From: Myxococcales bacterium
Lineage (GTDB): Bacteria; Myxococcota_A; UBA9042
Reading direction: 5' to 3'
Length of the DNA: 35,497 nucleotides
Assembly (NCBI GenBank): GCA_023954815.1
Contig: JAGSHB010000053.1
Coordinates: forward strand, 1-35,497
The position numbers and the translations under genes are program-made. The stretch's first letter is position 1. Every line of letters begins with the position of its first letter. Below are positions 16,233 to 24,791 of the stretch, piece after piece. The notes beneath the pieces are model-generated. The model was not told where the DNA came from, made no database searches, and was given only the letters and a program-made list of their open reading frames with translations.

Positions 16233-17614
16233 AATAGGACCTTCGTGGGTTTGGGGTTGTCGGTTGTGGTGCCGTTGCCGTGTTGGCCGTGGTTGTTGCC
16301 GCCCCAGCAGTAGACGTCGCCGCCGGTCGTCGCGGCGCAACCGTGATATGAGCCGGCCGCCACGCTCACCATCTTGGTAGGTAGTGGGACCTCCGTCGGC
16401 GTGGGGACTTCTTTGGAGGTCGGTTTGGTCGTTGTCTGCCCGACGTCGTTCTTACCCCAGCAATACACCTTGCCACCATTGGCAATCGCACAGCTGTTCT
16501 GACGACTCGGAGCGACAAGCGAGACCTGGTCGAGTCCAATGACCTGCACCGCCGCCGCGATGTTGGCGATGCCGCCGTTGCCCAGCTGACCGTTGAGGTT
16601 CTTGCCCCAGCAGTAGGCCTTTCCGCCCTGAATCCAAGCGCAGCTGTGCCACGAGCCGCAAGCGAGGTGGTCAACTTGGGGGAGAGCCTTCACTTCAGCC
16701 GCCGCCACGAATGCGCCGCTCGTTACGATGGTGCCATGACCGAGCTCGCCCCATTCATTGGAGCCCCAACAGTAGACTTTCTTGTTCTTGCCCAAGACAC
16801 ACATGTGATGGTCGCCGACGCAGACCTCCAGCGCCGGGCTGGCGTCCGCAGGTGGTTTAACGAGGAGCGGGGTTGGTTTTGAGGTGTAATTGCCGGCCTG
16901 AAACTTGTCGCCCGTGTTGTTACCCCAACCCCAGACACCCTTTTCGGAGAGGGCTGCGCTGGAATAAACATTTGCGCTCACCTCAAAAGCTGTGCCTTCG
17001 ACCTTGGTGGCCACCGGAACTAGATGCTCCACATGTTTGACGCCGTTGCCGATTTGACCATGGAAACTATCGCCCCAGCAGCTGACTTTACCGGAGCCGT
17101 GCACTGCGCAGCCGTGTTGTTCGGCCAGCCCAATTCGAGCGATCTGACTGATTCCTGCGATGGCCATTGGCTTGCTGAGCTTTGTTGCGCCGGCGCCGGT
17201 ACCCGTTTGTCCAACGGCGTTGCGCCCCCAACAAACGGCGGTGCCGTCGGTTTTGCGAAAGCACGTCGCGCTGCCACCTGCGTAGAGAGCCAGGGGCCAC
17301 GTCTTCGGTCCCGTATCGGGCGGTCCTGCGTCGGTCGGGCTCGTATCGGCCTTCCCGGCGTCCCCGGCGAATGTGTCCTTGGGGGAGCTCGAGGTGTCCT
17401 TGACCTCGGAGGTATCGGGCGACGTGACGGCGTCGCTGACGTCTGTTGGTGTCGTACCGCCGTCGTTGTCTCCTGTCGTGTCTGCGGTGACGCTGCTGTC
17501 GGAGCCACTACCATTGGCGAATGCTGACGAATCCACCTTGTCGTCGGGACAGCCAGCGAGCAGCGTCAGCGCCAGCAGACATGCGATCTTCGTGCTGTTG
17601 CGTGTCGCGCTCAT
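16229..17614 (-). CDS. RCC1-repeat lipoprotein
   Basis: A 461-residue secreted lipoprotein. The signal peptide MSATRNSTKIACLLALTLLAGC has a lipobox (LAGC), then an Asp/Ser/Thr-rich linker (about residues 25-105) typical of myxobacteria-like surface lipoproteins. The rest is a set of RCC1-type repeats with the signature CWGxNxxGQ.GNG (for example CWGRNAVGQTGTG, CWGSNEWGELGHG, CWGKNLNGQLGNG, CWGGNNHGQHGNG), giving a beta-propeller of about seven blades. Each blade has a CAxxxGGxxYCW Cys pair, likely disulfide-linked. Ligand unknown. The ATG at 17614 follows GGAG by 6 nt. The stop overlaps the selD TTG start by three bases, so selD may depend on translation of this gene. Confidence 0.87.
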   Translation of the reverse strand: MSATRNSTKIACLLALTLLAGCPDDKVDSSAFANGSGSDSSVTADTTGDNDGGTTPTDVSDAVTSPDTSEVKDTSSSPKDTFAGDAGKADTSPTDAGPPDTGPKTWPLALYAGGSATCFRKTDGTAVCWGRNAVGQTGTGAGATKLSKPMAIAGISQIARIGLAEQHGCAVHGSGKVSCWGDSFHGQIGNGVKHVEHLVPVATKVEGTAFEVSANVYSSAALSEKGVWGWGNNTGDKFQAGNYTSKPTPLLVKPPADASPALEVCVGDHHMCVLGKNKKVYCWGSNEWGELGHGTIVTSGAFVAAAEVKALPQVDHLACGSWHSCAWIQGGKAYCWGKNLNGQLGNGGIANIAAAVQVIGLDQVSLVAPSRQNSCAIANGGKVYCWGKNDVGQTTTKPTSKEVPTPTEVPLPTKMVSVAAGSYHGCAATTGGDVYCWGGNNHGQHGNGTTTDNPKPTKVLF

Positions 17615-17703
17615 GGTCGTCTCCACGGGCCCCAGCCCTTTCGCTGATGTTGCGATGTAACGGCGACAATGCAAGCCCTCATGCGCAAAAATTGCCGCGT
17701 TCA

Positions 17704-18882
17704 CTAGGCCTTGGTAGGCGCGAGCAGCAGGCAGGCCGAGGGCTTGCACTTGCCGGCGACAGGGCCGTCCGCGCACTTGAGTCCCTTGGCGCAACCACCG
17801 TCGCATGGCTTGCCGAGGCCTGCGCCGCCTTCCTTTCCGTCGTCGGCCGATCCCAGCATGCACACCTTGCCAATGGTCACGTCGCCGCAGCTCAGTCCCT
17901 CACCGCACGCGCTGTGTTGGTAGCAGGGCGCGCCTTTGGTTTTGACCGGGGCGCACTTTTCGGCCATTGGATCGCAGTGTAGCCCAGCCGAGCAGTGCAG
18001 CGCCTTGGTGCATTTGTCGCCTGACTTTCCGCGGGGTGCGCACGATCCCGCGCTGCACCAGTGGGCGCTGTTGCAGTGGACAGTCGCCTTACACGGGGCG
18101 CCAGCGCCACGAGGAACATCGCAGATGTCACCACTGCCGGTTAGCGGCGGCATACACAACTTCAGTGAGCCTTGGTGGTAACCCGTACACACGGCGTCTT
18201 TGCAGGTTTGGCCAAGCTTGGCGACGGGGCGGCAGCGCGTCTCGGTCGGCGTCGGGAAACACAGACCGCCATCTCCCTCTCCGCACCGCAGGCTGTCCGT
18301 TCCCTTGGGGCACAGGTCGCCGACGTTTGCCTTTGCCGTGATCGCGAGGGCACAGCGTGTGGCCGTGACTTCGCTGCTTGGCGTTGTGCACGAGGTGGCC
18401 ACCGCTTTGAAGTGGTTGGCGCAAGCCGTGGCGTGCGCGCTGTTGAAGACCGCGTCGCCAGCGGCCACCAAGGCCACTTGTTTTGCAGCGCCCGCTGTGC
18501 ACTTGTCGCCGATCTCGGTTTCACACGCCGATTGCGACGAAAACCTTGATTTCTCGGCCTTACAGCAGGTTCCCATGGGCCTGCAGGTCTCCTTCGCGAT
18601 CACCGCGCACAGAGCTGCCATGGAGGAGACGTCACTCCCAGATCCAGCGGCATCGCTGCTGGCCCCAACGTCATCAGAGACATCTTGTTGGCTGGCTGCG
18701 CCGTCGACGTCACCAGAGTCGACGTCACCAGAGTCGACGTCCTCACCACCCCCATCGCTGGAGCTGTCACCCGCGGCCACAACGTCTGCCTGCGATGTGG
18801 ATTGGGAATCGTCGCTGCAACCACAGGTCGTGAGTGCCGCGATGAGCGCGGGGAGCAGGAGGCGGCGGGTTCGAGAATGCAT
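17704..18882 (-). CDS. Cys-rich Dickkopf-like lipoprotein
   Basis: A 392-residue lipoprotein of unknown function. The signal peptide MHSRTRRLLLPALIAALTTCGC ends in a lipobox-like CGC, followed by an Asp/Ser-rich linker with DVDSG repeats. A helical segment (MAALCAVIAKETCRPMGTCC, then ACANHFKAVATSC) precedes about 180 residues of Cys-rich repeats (CNSAHWCSAGSCAPRGKSGD, then CSAGLHCDP and CGEGLSCGD), resembling the short disulfide-rich modules called Dickkopf-like in delta-proteobacterial secretomes. The ATG at 18882 follows GGAG by 5 nt. The RCC1 lipoprotein gene starts 89 bp downstream on the same strand, so co-transcription is likely. Divergent from the sirtuin gene. Confidence 0.82.
   Translation of the reverse strand: MHSRTRRLLLPALIAALTTCGCSDDSQSTSQADVVAAGDSSSDGGGEDVDSGDVDSGDVDGAASQQDVSDDVGASSDAAGSGSDVSSMAALCAVIAKETCRPMGTCCKAEKSRFSSQSACETEIGDKCTAGAAKQVALVAAGDAVFNSAHATACANHFKAVATSCTTPSSEVTATRCALAITAKANVGDLCPKGTDSLRCGEGDGGLCFPTPTETRCRPVAKLGQTCKDAVCTGYHQGSLKLCMPPLTGSGDICDVPRGAGAPCKATVHCNSAHWCSAGSCAPRGKSGDKCTKALHCSAGLHCDPMAEKCAPVKTKGAPCYQHSACGEGLSCGDVTIGKVCMLGSADDGKEGGAGLGKPCDGGCAKGLKCADGPVAGKCKPSACLLLAPTKA
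18703..18747. repeat. 15-bp tandem repeat (2 exact + 1 partial)
   Basis: GTCGACGTCACCAGA occurs at 18703-18717 and 18718-18732, with a diverged third copy to 18747. It encodes the DVDSG linker of the Cys-rich lipoprotein and is in frame. Confidence 0.85.
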
Positions 18883-19094
18883 CGGGACTCCATGAGCGTT
18901 GGTGAGCGACACCGGCAAGCTGGGTGTTGACGGTTCGTGTCGCCCGGTCGCCACACTGCTGGTACCGAATCCTCGGGTGCAACACCAGGCCGTAATCGAA
19001 CGAGCGCCGGTGTGACCGTGGGGGTCGAACGGACTGCCCAGCCCTGTACGTTCGGGACCCGGCGGGTATGGTGAGCACAGCGGAGGACATGATC

Positions 19095-19922
19095 ATGGTG
19101 GAGTTGTTTGAGCGCATCGCCCAGCGTATCGGCGATGGCGGCGAGCTTGTCGCCTTGACAGGCGCGGGGATTTCGGCCGAGAGCGGCATCCCGACGTTTC
19201 GTGGCGACGACGGATTCTGGACCCGCGGCTCGACCAACTATCGACCCGAGGAGTTGGCCACGTGGCGCACGTTCGCTTCCGATCCTGAGCTGGTTTGGCC
19301 GTGGTACCTGTGGCGCTTGGCGCGATGTAGAGACGCTCAGCCTAACCCGGGTCACACTGCCTTGGTCGACATGGACGAGGCGCTGGGCAATCGCTTCACG
19401 CTGGTGACGCAGAACGTCGATGGACTTCACAGCCGCGCTGGCAGCCCGGAGCATCGGAGCTATCACATCCACGGCAACCTGGAGAGAATGCGCTGTTCGG
19501 CCGAATGCAACGCCAACACGTGGCCCGTTCCAGATGCGCTGCGGGTCTTTGCAAAGGGCGATGCCATCACCCCCGCCGACGAGCCTTTGCTGCGCTGCCC
19601 GTCATGCGATGCCTGGGCGCGGCCTCACGTACTTTGGTTTGACGAGTGCTACGACGAGAAGTGGTTTCGCTATCGCAGCTCCATGAGTGCGGCCATGGCG
19701 GCCGATGTGCTCTTGGTCGTGGGCACCTCGGGCTCCACCAATCTACCGATGCAGATGGCGAGTCAGGCGCTTCGGAGCAAGGCGCTCATCGTTGAGATCA
19801 ATTTGCGGGAATCCGCTTTTTCGGACTACGCGGTACAGTCCGGTGGCGGCTTGGTCACTGGCCCGGCGGGCACGCTCCTGCCCAAATTGGCCCGACGGTT
19901 GGCGTCTGGGAGTTCCGCGTAG
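19095..19922 (+). CDS. Sirtuin (SIR2-family NAD-dependent protein deacylase)
   Basis: A 275-residue class III (SIRT5/CobB-like) sirtuin that removes acyl groups from lysines using NAD+. Motifs: GAGISAESGIPTFRG (residues 23-37), TQNVDGLH, the catalytic His in YHIHGN, a structural zinc site C-x3-C plus CPSC, RPHVLWFDE, and VVGTSGST. The Y71-L-W-R74 pair aligns with Tyr102/Arg105 of SIRT5 and Tyr92/Arg95 of CobB, which bind acidic acyl groups, so desuccinylase or demalonylase activity is expected. The ATG at 19095 has GGAGG 8 nt upstream and is preferred to 19068 and 19089. It stands alone between divergent lipoprotein genes and a secreted protein. Confidence 0.9.
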   Translation: MVELFERIAQRIGDGGELVALTGAGISAESGIPTFRGDDGFWTRGSTNYRPEELATWRTFASDPELVWPWYLWRLARCRDAQPNPGHTALVDMDEALGNRFTLVTQNVDGLHSRAGSPEHRSYHIHGNLERMRCSAECNANTWPVPDALRVFAKGDAITPADEPLLRCPSCDAWARPHVLWFDECYDEKWFRYRSSMSAAMAADVLLVVGTSGSTNLPMQMASQALRSKALIVEINLRESAFSDYAVQSGGGLVTGPAGTLLPKLARRLASGSSA

Positions 19923-19924
19923 AG

Positions 19925-19969
19925 CAGACGGCCACAACGGTGGTAATCTACGAAAGCCACCATCGTCTG
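19925..19969 (+). terminator. Hairpin after the sirtuin gene
   Basis: CAGACG (19925-19930) pairs with CGTCTG (19964-19969) and GGTGG (19939-19943) with CCACC (19957-19961), forming a bipartite hairpin two bases after the stop codon. There is no U-tract, so it may mark the 3' end by another mechanism. Confidence 0.35.
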
Positions 19970-20069
19970 TATGTGCGCGCTCTAGCCATCGGCACGGCCC
20001 GAATGGCGCTGGGCCAGCAGCGTGCGGTCGACGTTTGGCATCATCGCAATGGCACGCTGGAGGGCCATC

Positions 20070-21305
20070 ATGAGCGCAACCATCGAACAAAGGTCTAGCT
20101 GTATTGGCGCGAAACGCCCGAGAACCTGGGCCATCGGCGCGGTCTTGGCCTGCGTATTCGTCTGTGGGCAGCACCCAGCCCACGCTGCTCGCCAGGTGAA
20201 GGCCGCGAAGCCAATCGCGCGACTTGACCTCAAGAGTGGGCCGCAGGCGGTGCGGTTGAGTTCATACGTCCACGCGGTCGCAGGCGGTACCCTCGCCTGG
20301 CTGGGCAACAGCGGCCCTGCCCGAGCAACCCAGCAGCTGGTCTCACTTTCGTCGGGTGAGCGCTCGCAGTTGATCATCCCGTTGGCCCAGTGGACCCCGC
20401 AGCTTCGCCAGCGACTGGCCGCACCCGCGGGCAGCAGGCTCGTCGCCTATGTCGAGGACCTCCCATGCTTGCTGACGGATGGGTCGCGGGCGGTCGCCCT
20501 GGTGCACACGCGCCTGCTGCTGCCGCGCGACCCGCAGACGCGTAGGCGGCCTAAGAGCCAACAGGCCGACTGGCTGGTGTGGTGGTCGCCGAAAGCGCGC
20601 AACCCCAAACCAAGCTGGCGCCGCTTGCCCGCCCGTACCGCCACGCAACGAACCCACACGGTGCGAGGTGTGAAAGCCGACGCGACTTGCGATGCCATCA
20701 CGCTCGTGAGCTACGGCCTGCTTCCTGATCGCAGCACCCGCACGCAGCTGCTCCATGCCACGCCGACCCAGGTGCGGGTGTTGGCCACGGTGCCGACCAA
20801 GGGCTCCTTTAATGGGCGGATCTTTGTTGCAAATTCCTTGGCGGTGCTGGCGGAGTACGGCGTCAAAGGGCGAAAAGGTCCGAAGCCGCGGGCCTACTTG
20901 CTCGATTTGCGCTCGGGCAACGTGCTGATGACGACGCCCGCACCCAACGCCTGCTACGGCGCTGCAATCGACTCCGCCGGCCATCGCATTTGGCTGTACG
21001 GTGCGCAGAATGGCGTTCTGTGGGCCGTGGACGCAAAGACGGGACGCAAGTTGAGATCACGAAGGGTCGGCGGTACGGGTCATGGCTTGTTTCGCTTACC
21101 CAGCGGAAAATTGTTGCTGAGTCGCAACACCGGGCTGCAATGGCACGACGCCAAGAGCTTGAAGCGCGTGGGGCGCCTGGAGAGCCGCACCCTCTTTCCC
21201 GCCGCCAAGTCGCTGCACTCCGAAGGGGCGCGTCTGATGGGGCATACGTTGCTGCTGCCCAACTGGCGGGATCGCGCGATTTTACTGAATCTCCGGGGTA
21301 AATAG
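20070..21305 (+). CDS. Secreted protein, probable beta-propeller, function unknown
   Basis: A 411-residue protein with an N-terminal signal segment (GAVLACVFVCGQHPAHA, cleaved near residue 40 after a basic Arg-rich region). The mature part alternates short beta strands and turns: RLSSYVHAVAGGTLAWLG, AVALVHTRLLLPRD, VRVLATVPTKGSFNGRIFVANSLAVLAEYG, RAYLLDLRSGNVLMTTPAP, GHRIWLYGAQNGVLWAVDAKTGRKL. These are WD40/PQQ-like blade features (AVDAKTGRKL), suggesting a periplasmic propeller, but I recognise no family. It is Arg-rich. The ATG at 20070 follows GGAGG by 6 nt; the upstream ATG at 20022 lacks one. No operon partner visible. Confidence 0.72.
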   Translation: MSATIEQRSSCIGAKRPRTWAIGAVLACVFVCGQHPAHAARQVKAAKPIARLDLKSGPQAVRLSSYVHAVAGGTLAWLGNSGPARATQQLVSLSSGERSQLIIPLAQWTPQLRQRLAAPAGSRLVAYVEDLPCLLTDGSRAVALVHTRLLLPRDPQTRRRPKSQQADWLVWWSPKARNPKPSWRRLPARTATQRTHTVRGVKADATCDAITLVSYGLLPDRSTRTQLLHATPTQVRVLATVPTKGSFNGRIFVANSLAVLAEYGVKGRKGPKPRAYLLDLRSGNVLMTTPAPNACYGAAIDSAGHRIWLYGAQNGVLWAVDAKTGRKLRSRRVGGTGHGLFRLPSGKLLLSRNTGLQWHDAKSLKRVGRLESRTLFPAAKSLHSEGARLMGHTLLLPNWRDRAILLNLRGK

Positions 21306-21450
21306 CTGCTTTCTGGCCGCTCTTCACCCGAATTTGAATCACGCGCTGCCGGTCAGTTTTTGCCCAGTTCGTCGGTGTTCTTGAGACACCTGAGCCGCGC
21401 CCGTACCATGGCAACCGCGCCATTGGTTTGGGCGCTCGCTTGGAGCTCAA

Positions 21451-24400
21451 ATGCACCGCCGGATCTCGCCCCTTTTTATCATTGTCCTCACCGCCGTCCT
21501 GACACTCGCAGCGTGTAGCGATACGCAGACGACTGAAGAGGATGTCAGCAGCGACGCGGGCACCTCCTCGGATGCGGAGGCGCCAGGGGATACGACAACG
21601 ACGACCACCGACGTCGCCGTGCGCAAGCCCATCGATGTTTTTGCCTGTCCCGGCGGGCACAACTGCGAGTGCGCGCAACACAGTGACTGTCTCAGCGGCC
21701 TCTGTTTCGATTCTGGTGATGGAAAGCGCTGCGCAGAACCCTGTGAGCACGTTGACTGCCAAGGAGCGCGCGTGTGTCGGCGCGTGGTGCTCGGTGGCAA
21801 GGGCGGATTTGTCTGCGTGCCGCCTCGGGTCAACCTGTGCAACCCGTGCAAGACCTCTACTGCGTGTGAAGCCATCGGACTAAAGGACTCTGCTTGCGTC
21901 GACTACGGCGAGCGCGGCGCCTTCTGTGGCGCGGCTTGCTTGGGCGATGCCGATTGCGGCGAGGGCTACACCTGCCAGATGACCACCGCAATCGAAGGCA
22001 CAGCCAGCTTGCAGTGCGTGCGAGTCGACAAAAGCGGGCTGCTAGCGGACTGCGAGTGCAGCGAGGACGCGATTAAGGGCGAATTGGAGACGCTGTGTAC
22101 AAATACCGGCGATGGAACGGGCGGCGCGTGCAAGGGCAAGCGGAAGTGCGGTGCGGCTGGGCTCACGAAATGCACCGCTCCCGCACCCACCGCTGAAAAG
22201 TGCGATGGCGCCGACAATGACTGCGATGGTCAGACAGATGAGGACACGTGCAGCGACAACAATCCTTGCACTGACGACAGCTGCGACATTCAACTCGGAT
22301 GCGCCAACGCCAACAACAACCGTGGATGTGATGCCGATGGCAGCGTGTGTACGGCTGACGACAAGTGTGATGGTGGTGCATGCAAGGCTGGCAAGCCCGT
22401 GACTTGCGACGATGGCGACATCTGTACGAAGGACGCTTGCGACAAGACCAAGGGCTGCGTATTTGAGGGCGAAACCGGAGCGGCCTGTGACGCGGACGGC
22501 AGTCTTTGCACTGCCAGCGACAAGTGTGTCGCGGGCGTCTGCACCGCGGGCGCGCTCAAGGATTGCGATGACAAGAAGGCTTGCACCATCGACGCTTGTG
22601 ACGGCAAGACGGGCAAGTGCAGCAACACCCTCGTGCCACACCTGTCCTGTGATGATGGCAACCCCTGCACCCACACTGATCTGTGCGACGAAAAGGGCGG
22701 ATGTGCGGGCAAAAAGGTGAGTTGCGACGACGGCAATCCGTGCACACAGGGTGCTTGCACAAAAGATCTCGGATGCACGTCCACCGCTGTCCCGGATGGC
22801 GCGAGCTGCGACGATGGCAACTTGTGCACGGCAGCGGGCACCTGCGTTTCTGGTCAGTGCGCGGGCGCCAAGGCGAAGGTTTGCACATCCAACAAGACGT
22901 GCGTTGCGAGTCTTTGCGACGGCAGCACTGGTACATGTAAGGAACAGGCAGCAAAGGTTGGCGCGCTGTGCACCGATGGAAATGCCTGTACCAGCTTTGA
23001 CGGATGCGATGCCCAGGGCGTCTGCAAGGGCTCAGCCACGAAATGCAACGACTTCAATGCGTGCACCAAAGACAGCTGCGACAAGACGAAGGGGGGCTGC
23101 CAAAATGTGGCGATCTCCGGTGCGTGCGACGACGGCGACGCCTGTACCGTAGGCGAAACGTGCAGCGGAAAGGCTGGGGCTGTGACCTGCGGCGGCGGCA
23201 AACCGAAAGACTGCGACGATGGCGAGCCCTGCACGACGGATAGCTGCAAAGGCGGATGCGTCAATACAGCGCTGAAGGACGGCGCGGCGTGCTCGGACGG
23301 CAAGGAATGTACGAAGCCCGACAGCTGCAAGGCCGGCAAGTGCAAAGCTGGGCCGGATACCTGTTCCTGCTCCAAATCGGCTGACTGCGACGACAGCGAC
23401 CCATGCACGACGGACACCTGCGGTTCGGACAGCAAATGTAGCTCAACGCCCGGAAAATCAGGCGATTCGTGCGATGACGGCAACCCGTGCACCACCGCTG
23501 ATACTTGCCAATCGGCGGATGGCAAGCTCACTTGCGCCGGCGGCAAGCCAAAGGTCTGCGACGACAAGAACCAGTGCACAACCGACAGCTGCGACCCCAA
23601 GACGGGATGCACCAGCAAGCCCAAGGCAAACGGCGCGACCTGCGACGACGGCGAGCCCTGCACCGATAGCGATGCGTGCGCGTCGGGCAAGTGCGTCGGT
23701 AAGCCCAAAACGGCTGCGGTGGGTACCTTGGCGGGCAGTGGTCAGGGCTTCAAAGATGGCACGGGCGCGTCGGCGCAGTTCAACGTGCCCACAGGTCTGG
23801 CGTTGGCCGCTGACGGGGCTGTCTACGTCGCCGATACGTTCAACCACCGGATCCGCAAGATCACCAAAGATGGCAAAGCGACGGTGCTGGCCGGAGGTCC
23901 GCTGGCCGGGCAGAAAAACGGCGCGGCGCTCAGCGCTTCGTTCAACAAACCGACTGGTATCGCCATCGACGGCGCGGGTAACCTGTACATCGCCGACCGC
24001 GACAATCACCTCATCCGCAAGATCGCCAAAGATGGCACCGTGTCGACGGTGGCCGGTAGCAATGAGCCAGGTGGCTTCGGCCAACCCTTGAAGGGCGGCT
24101 ACAAGGACGACAAGGGCACTGCGGCGAAGTTCAACAGCCCGTCAGCCTTGTTCTTGGCCGGTGGTGCGCTGTACGTGGCCGACACCGGCAACAACCGGGT
24201 CCGCAAAGTGACCCTCGCTGGCGTGGTGACGACCGTCGCTGGCAGCGGCGCGGCTGGGTTCGCCGATGGCAAAGGCACCGCGGCGAAGTTTAATGCTCCC
24301 GCCGGTATCGTGAGCAGCGGCGGCGTGCTTTACGTGGGTGATACGGGCAACCACCGCGTGCGCAAGATCGCCGCCGACGGCACGGTGACAACCCTGGCGG

Positions 24401-24738
24401 GCAGCGGCACAGGTGGGTTCAAGGACGGCAAAGGCACGGCGGCGCAGTTCAATGAGCCCATGGGTCTCTGGGTCGATGGCCTCGGTGCGCTGCTGGTCTG
24501 CGACAACAAGAACCATCGCATCCGCACCCTCAAGATGGACGGCACGGTGACCAGCTACGCGGGTGCGGGCGACCAGGACTATAAAGAGGGTGACCTCGGC
24601 AAGGCCAAGTTCGACCAGCCGTCAGCGATTGTGACCGACGGGAAGGGCAAGTCGTGGATCGCTGACCGCGGCAACCATCGCGTGCGCAGCATCAACGACG
24701 GACCCAAGACCTGCGCCATCGCAAACCAGGGCGACTAG
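21451..24738 (+). CDS. Large Cys-rich lipoprotein with MopE motif and NHL propeller
   Basis: A 1095-residue lipid-anchored surface protein. The signal peptide ends in a lipobox at Cys22 (LAAC), followed by an Asp/Thr-rich linker. Residues about 65-245 are irregular Cys-rich. EKCDGADNDCDGQTDEDTC (around 250-268) is the MopE-type putative metal-binding motif. Residues 268-750 carry many CDDGNPCT-DxCD repeats, each likely Ca-binding and disulfide-linked. From about 752 to the end there are six NHL repeats (each AGSG..G..FKDGxGxxAxFNxPxGIA...LYVADTxNHRIRKI), enough for a complete six-bladed propeller. It probably binds a partner or polymer outside the cell (inference). GGAG lies 5 nt before the ATG. 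Confidence 0.88.
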   Translation: MHRRISPLFIIVLTAVLTLAACSDTQTTEEDVSSDAGTSSDAEAPGDTTTTTTDVAVRKPIDVFACPGGHNCECAQHSDCLSGLCFDSGDGKRCAEPCEHVDCQGARVCRRVVLGGKGGFVCVPPRVNLCNPCKTSTACEAIGLKDSACVDYGERGAFCGAACLGDADCGEGYTCQMTTAIEGTASLQCVRVDKSGLLADCECSEDAIKGELETLCTNTGDGTGGACKGKRKCGAAGLTKCTAPAPTAEKCDGADNDCDGQTDEDTCSDNNPCTDDSCDIQLGCANANNNRGCDADGSVCTADDKCDGGACKAGKPVTCDDGDICTKDACDKTKGCVFEGETGAACDADGSLCTASDKCVAGVCTAGALKDCDDKKACTIDACDGKTGKCSNTLVPHLSCDDGNPCTHTDLCDEKGGCAGKKVSCDDGNPCTQGACTKDLGCTSTAVPDGASCDDGNLCTAAGTCVSGQCAGAKAKVCTSNKTCVASLCDGSTGTCKEQAAKVGALCTDGNACTSFDGCDAQGVCKGSATKCNDFNACTKDSCDKTKGGCQNVAISGACDDGDACTVGETCSGKAGAVTCGGGKPKDCDDGEPCTTDSCKGGCVNTALKDGAACSDGKECTKPDSCKAGKCKAGPDTCSCSKSADCDDSDPCTTDTCGSDSKCSSTPGKSGDSCDDGNPCTTADTCQSADGKLTCAGGKPKVCDDKNQCTTDSCDPKTGCTSKPKANGATCDDGEPCTDSDACASGKCVGKPKTAAVGTLAGSGQGFKDGTGASAQFNVPTGLALAADGAVYVADTFNHRIRKITKDGKATVLAGGPLAGQKNGAALSASFNKPTGIAIDGAGNLYIADRDNHLIRKIAKDGTVSTVAGSNEPGGFGQPLKGGYKDDKGTAAKFNSPSALFLAGGALYVADTGNNRVRKVTLAGVVTTVAGSGAAGFADGKGTAAKFNAPAGIVSSGGVLYVGDTGNHRVRKIAADGTVTTLAGSGTGGFKDGKGTAAQFNEPMGLWVDGLGALLVCDNKNHRIRTLKMDGTVTSYAGAGDQDYKEGDLGKAKFDQPSAIVTDGKGKSWIADRGNHRVRSINDGPKTCAIANQGD

Positions 24739-24752
24739 GGACAAGCCGAAAA

Positions 24753-24778
24753 CCTGGAAAACACACCGCAAATCCAGG
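24753..24778. terminator. Weak bidirectional terminator between convergent genes
   Basis: CCTGGA (24753-24758) and TCCAGG (24773-24778) form a 6-bp stem with a 14-nt loop, flanked by ATTTT on the plus strand and GTTTTC on the minus strand. It lies between the convergent ends of the NHL lipoprotein and the acyl-CoA synthetase gene. Confidence 0.4.
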
Positions 24779-24791
24779 ATTTTAGCGCCGA

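Noticed and set aside
21451-24738. CRISPR or DNA-level repeats in the CDDGNPC region
   Set aside because: Repeats are only at the protein level with irregular spacing; no spacers or conserved repeat DNA.
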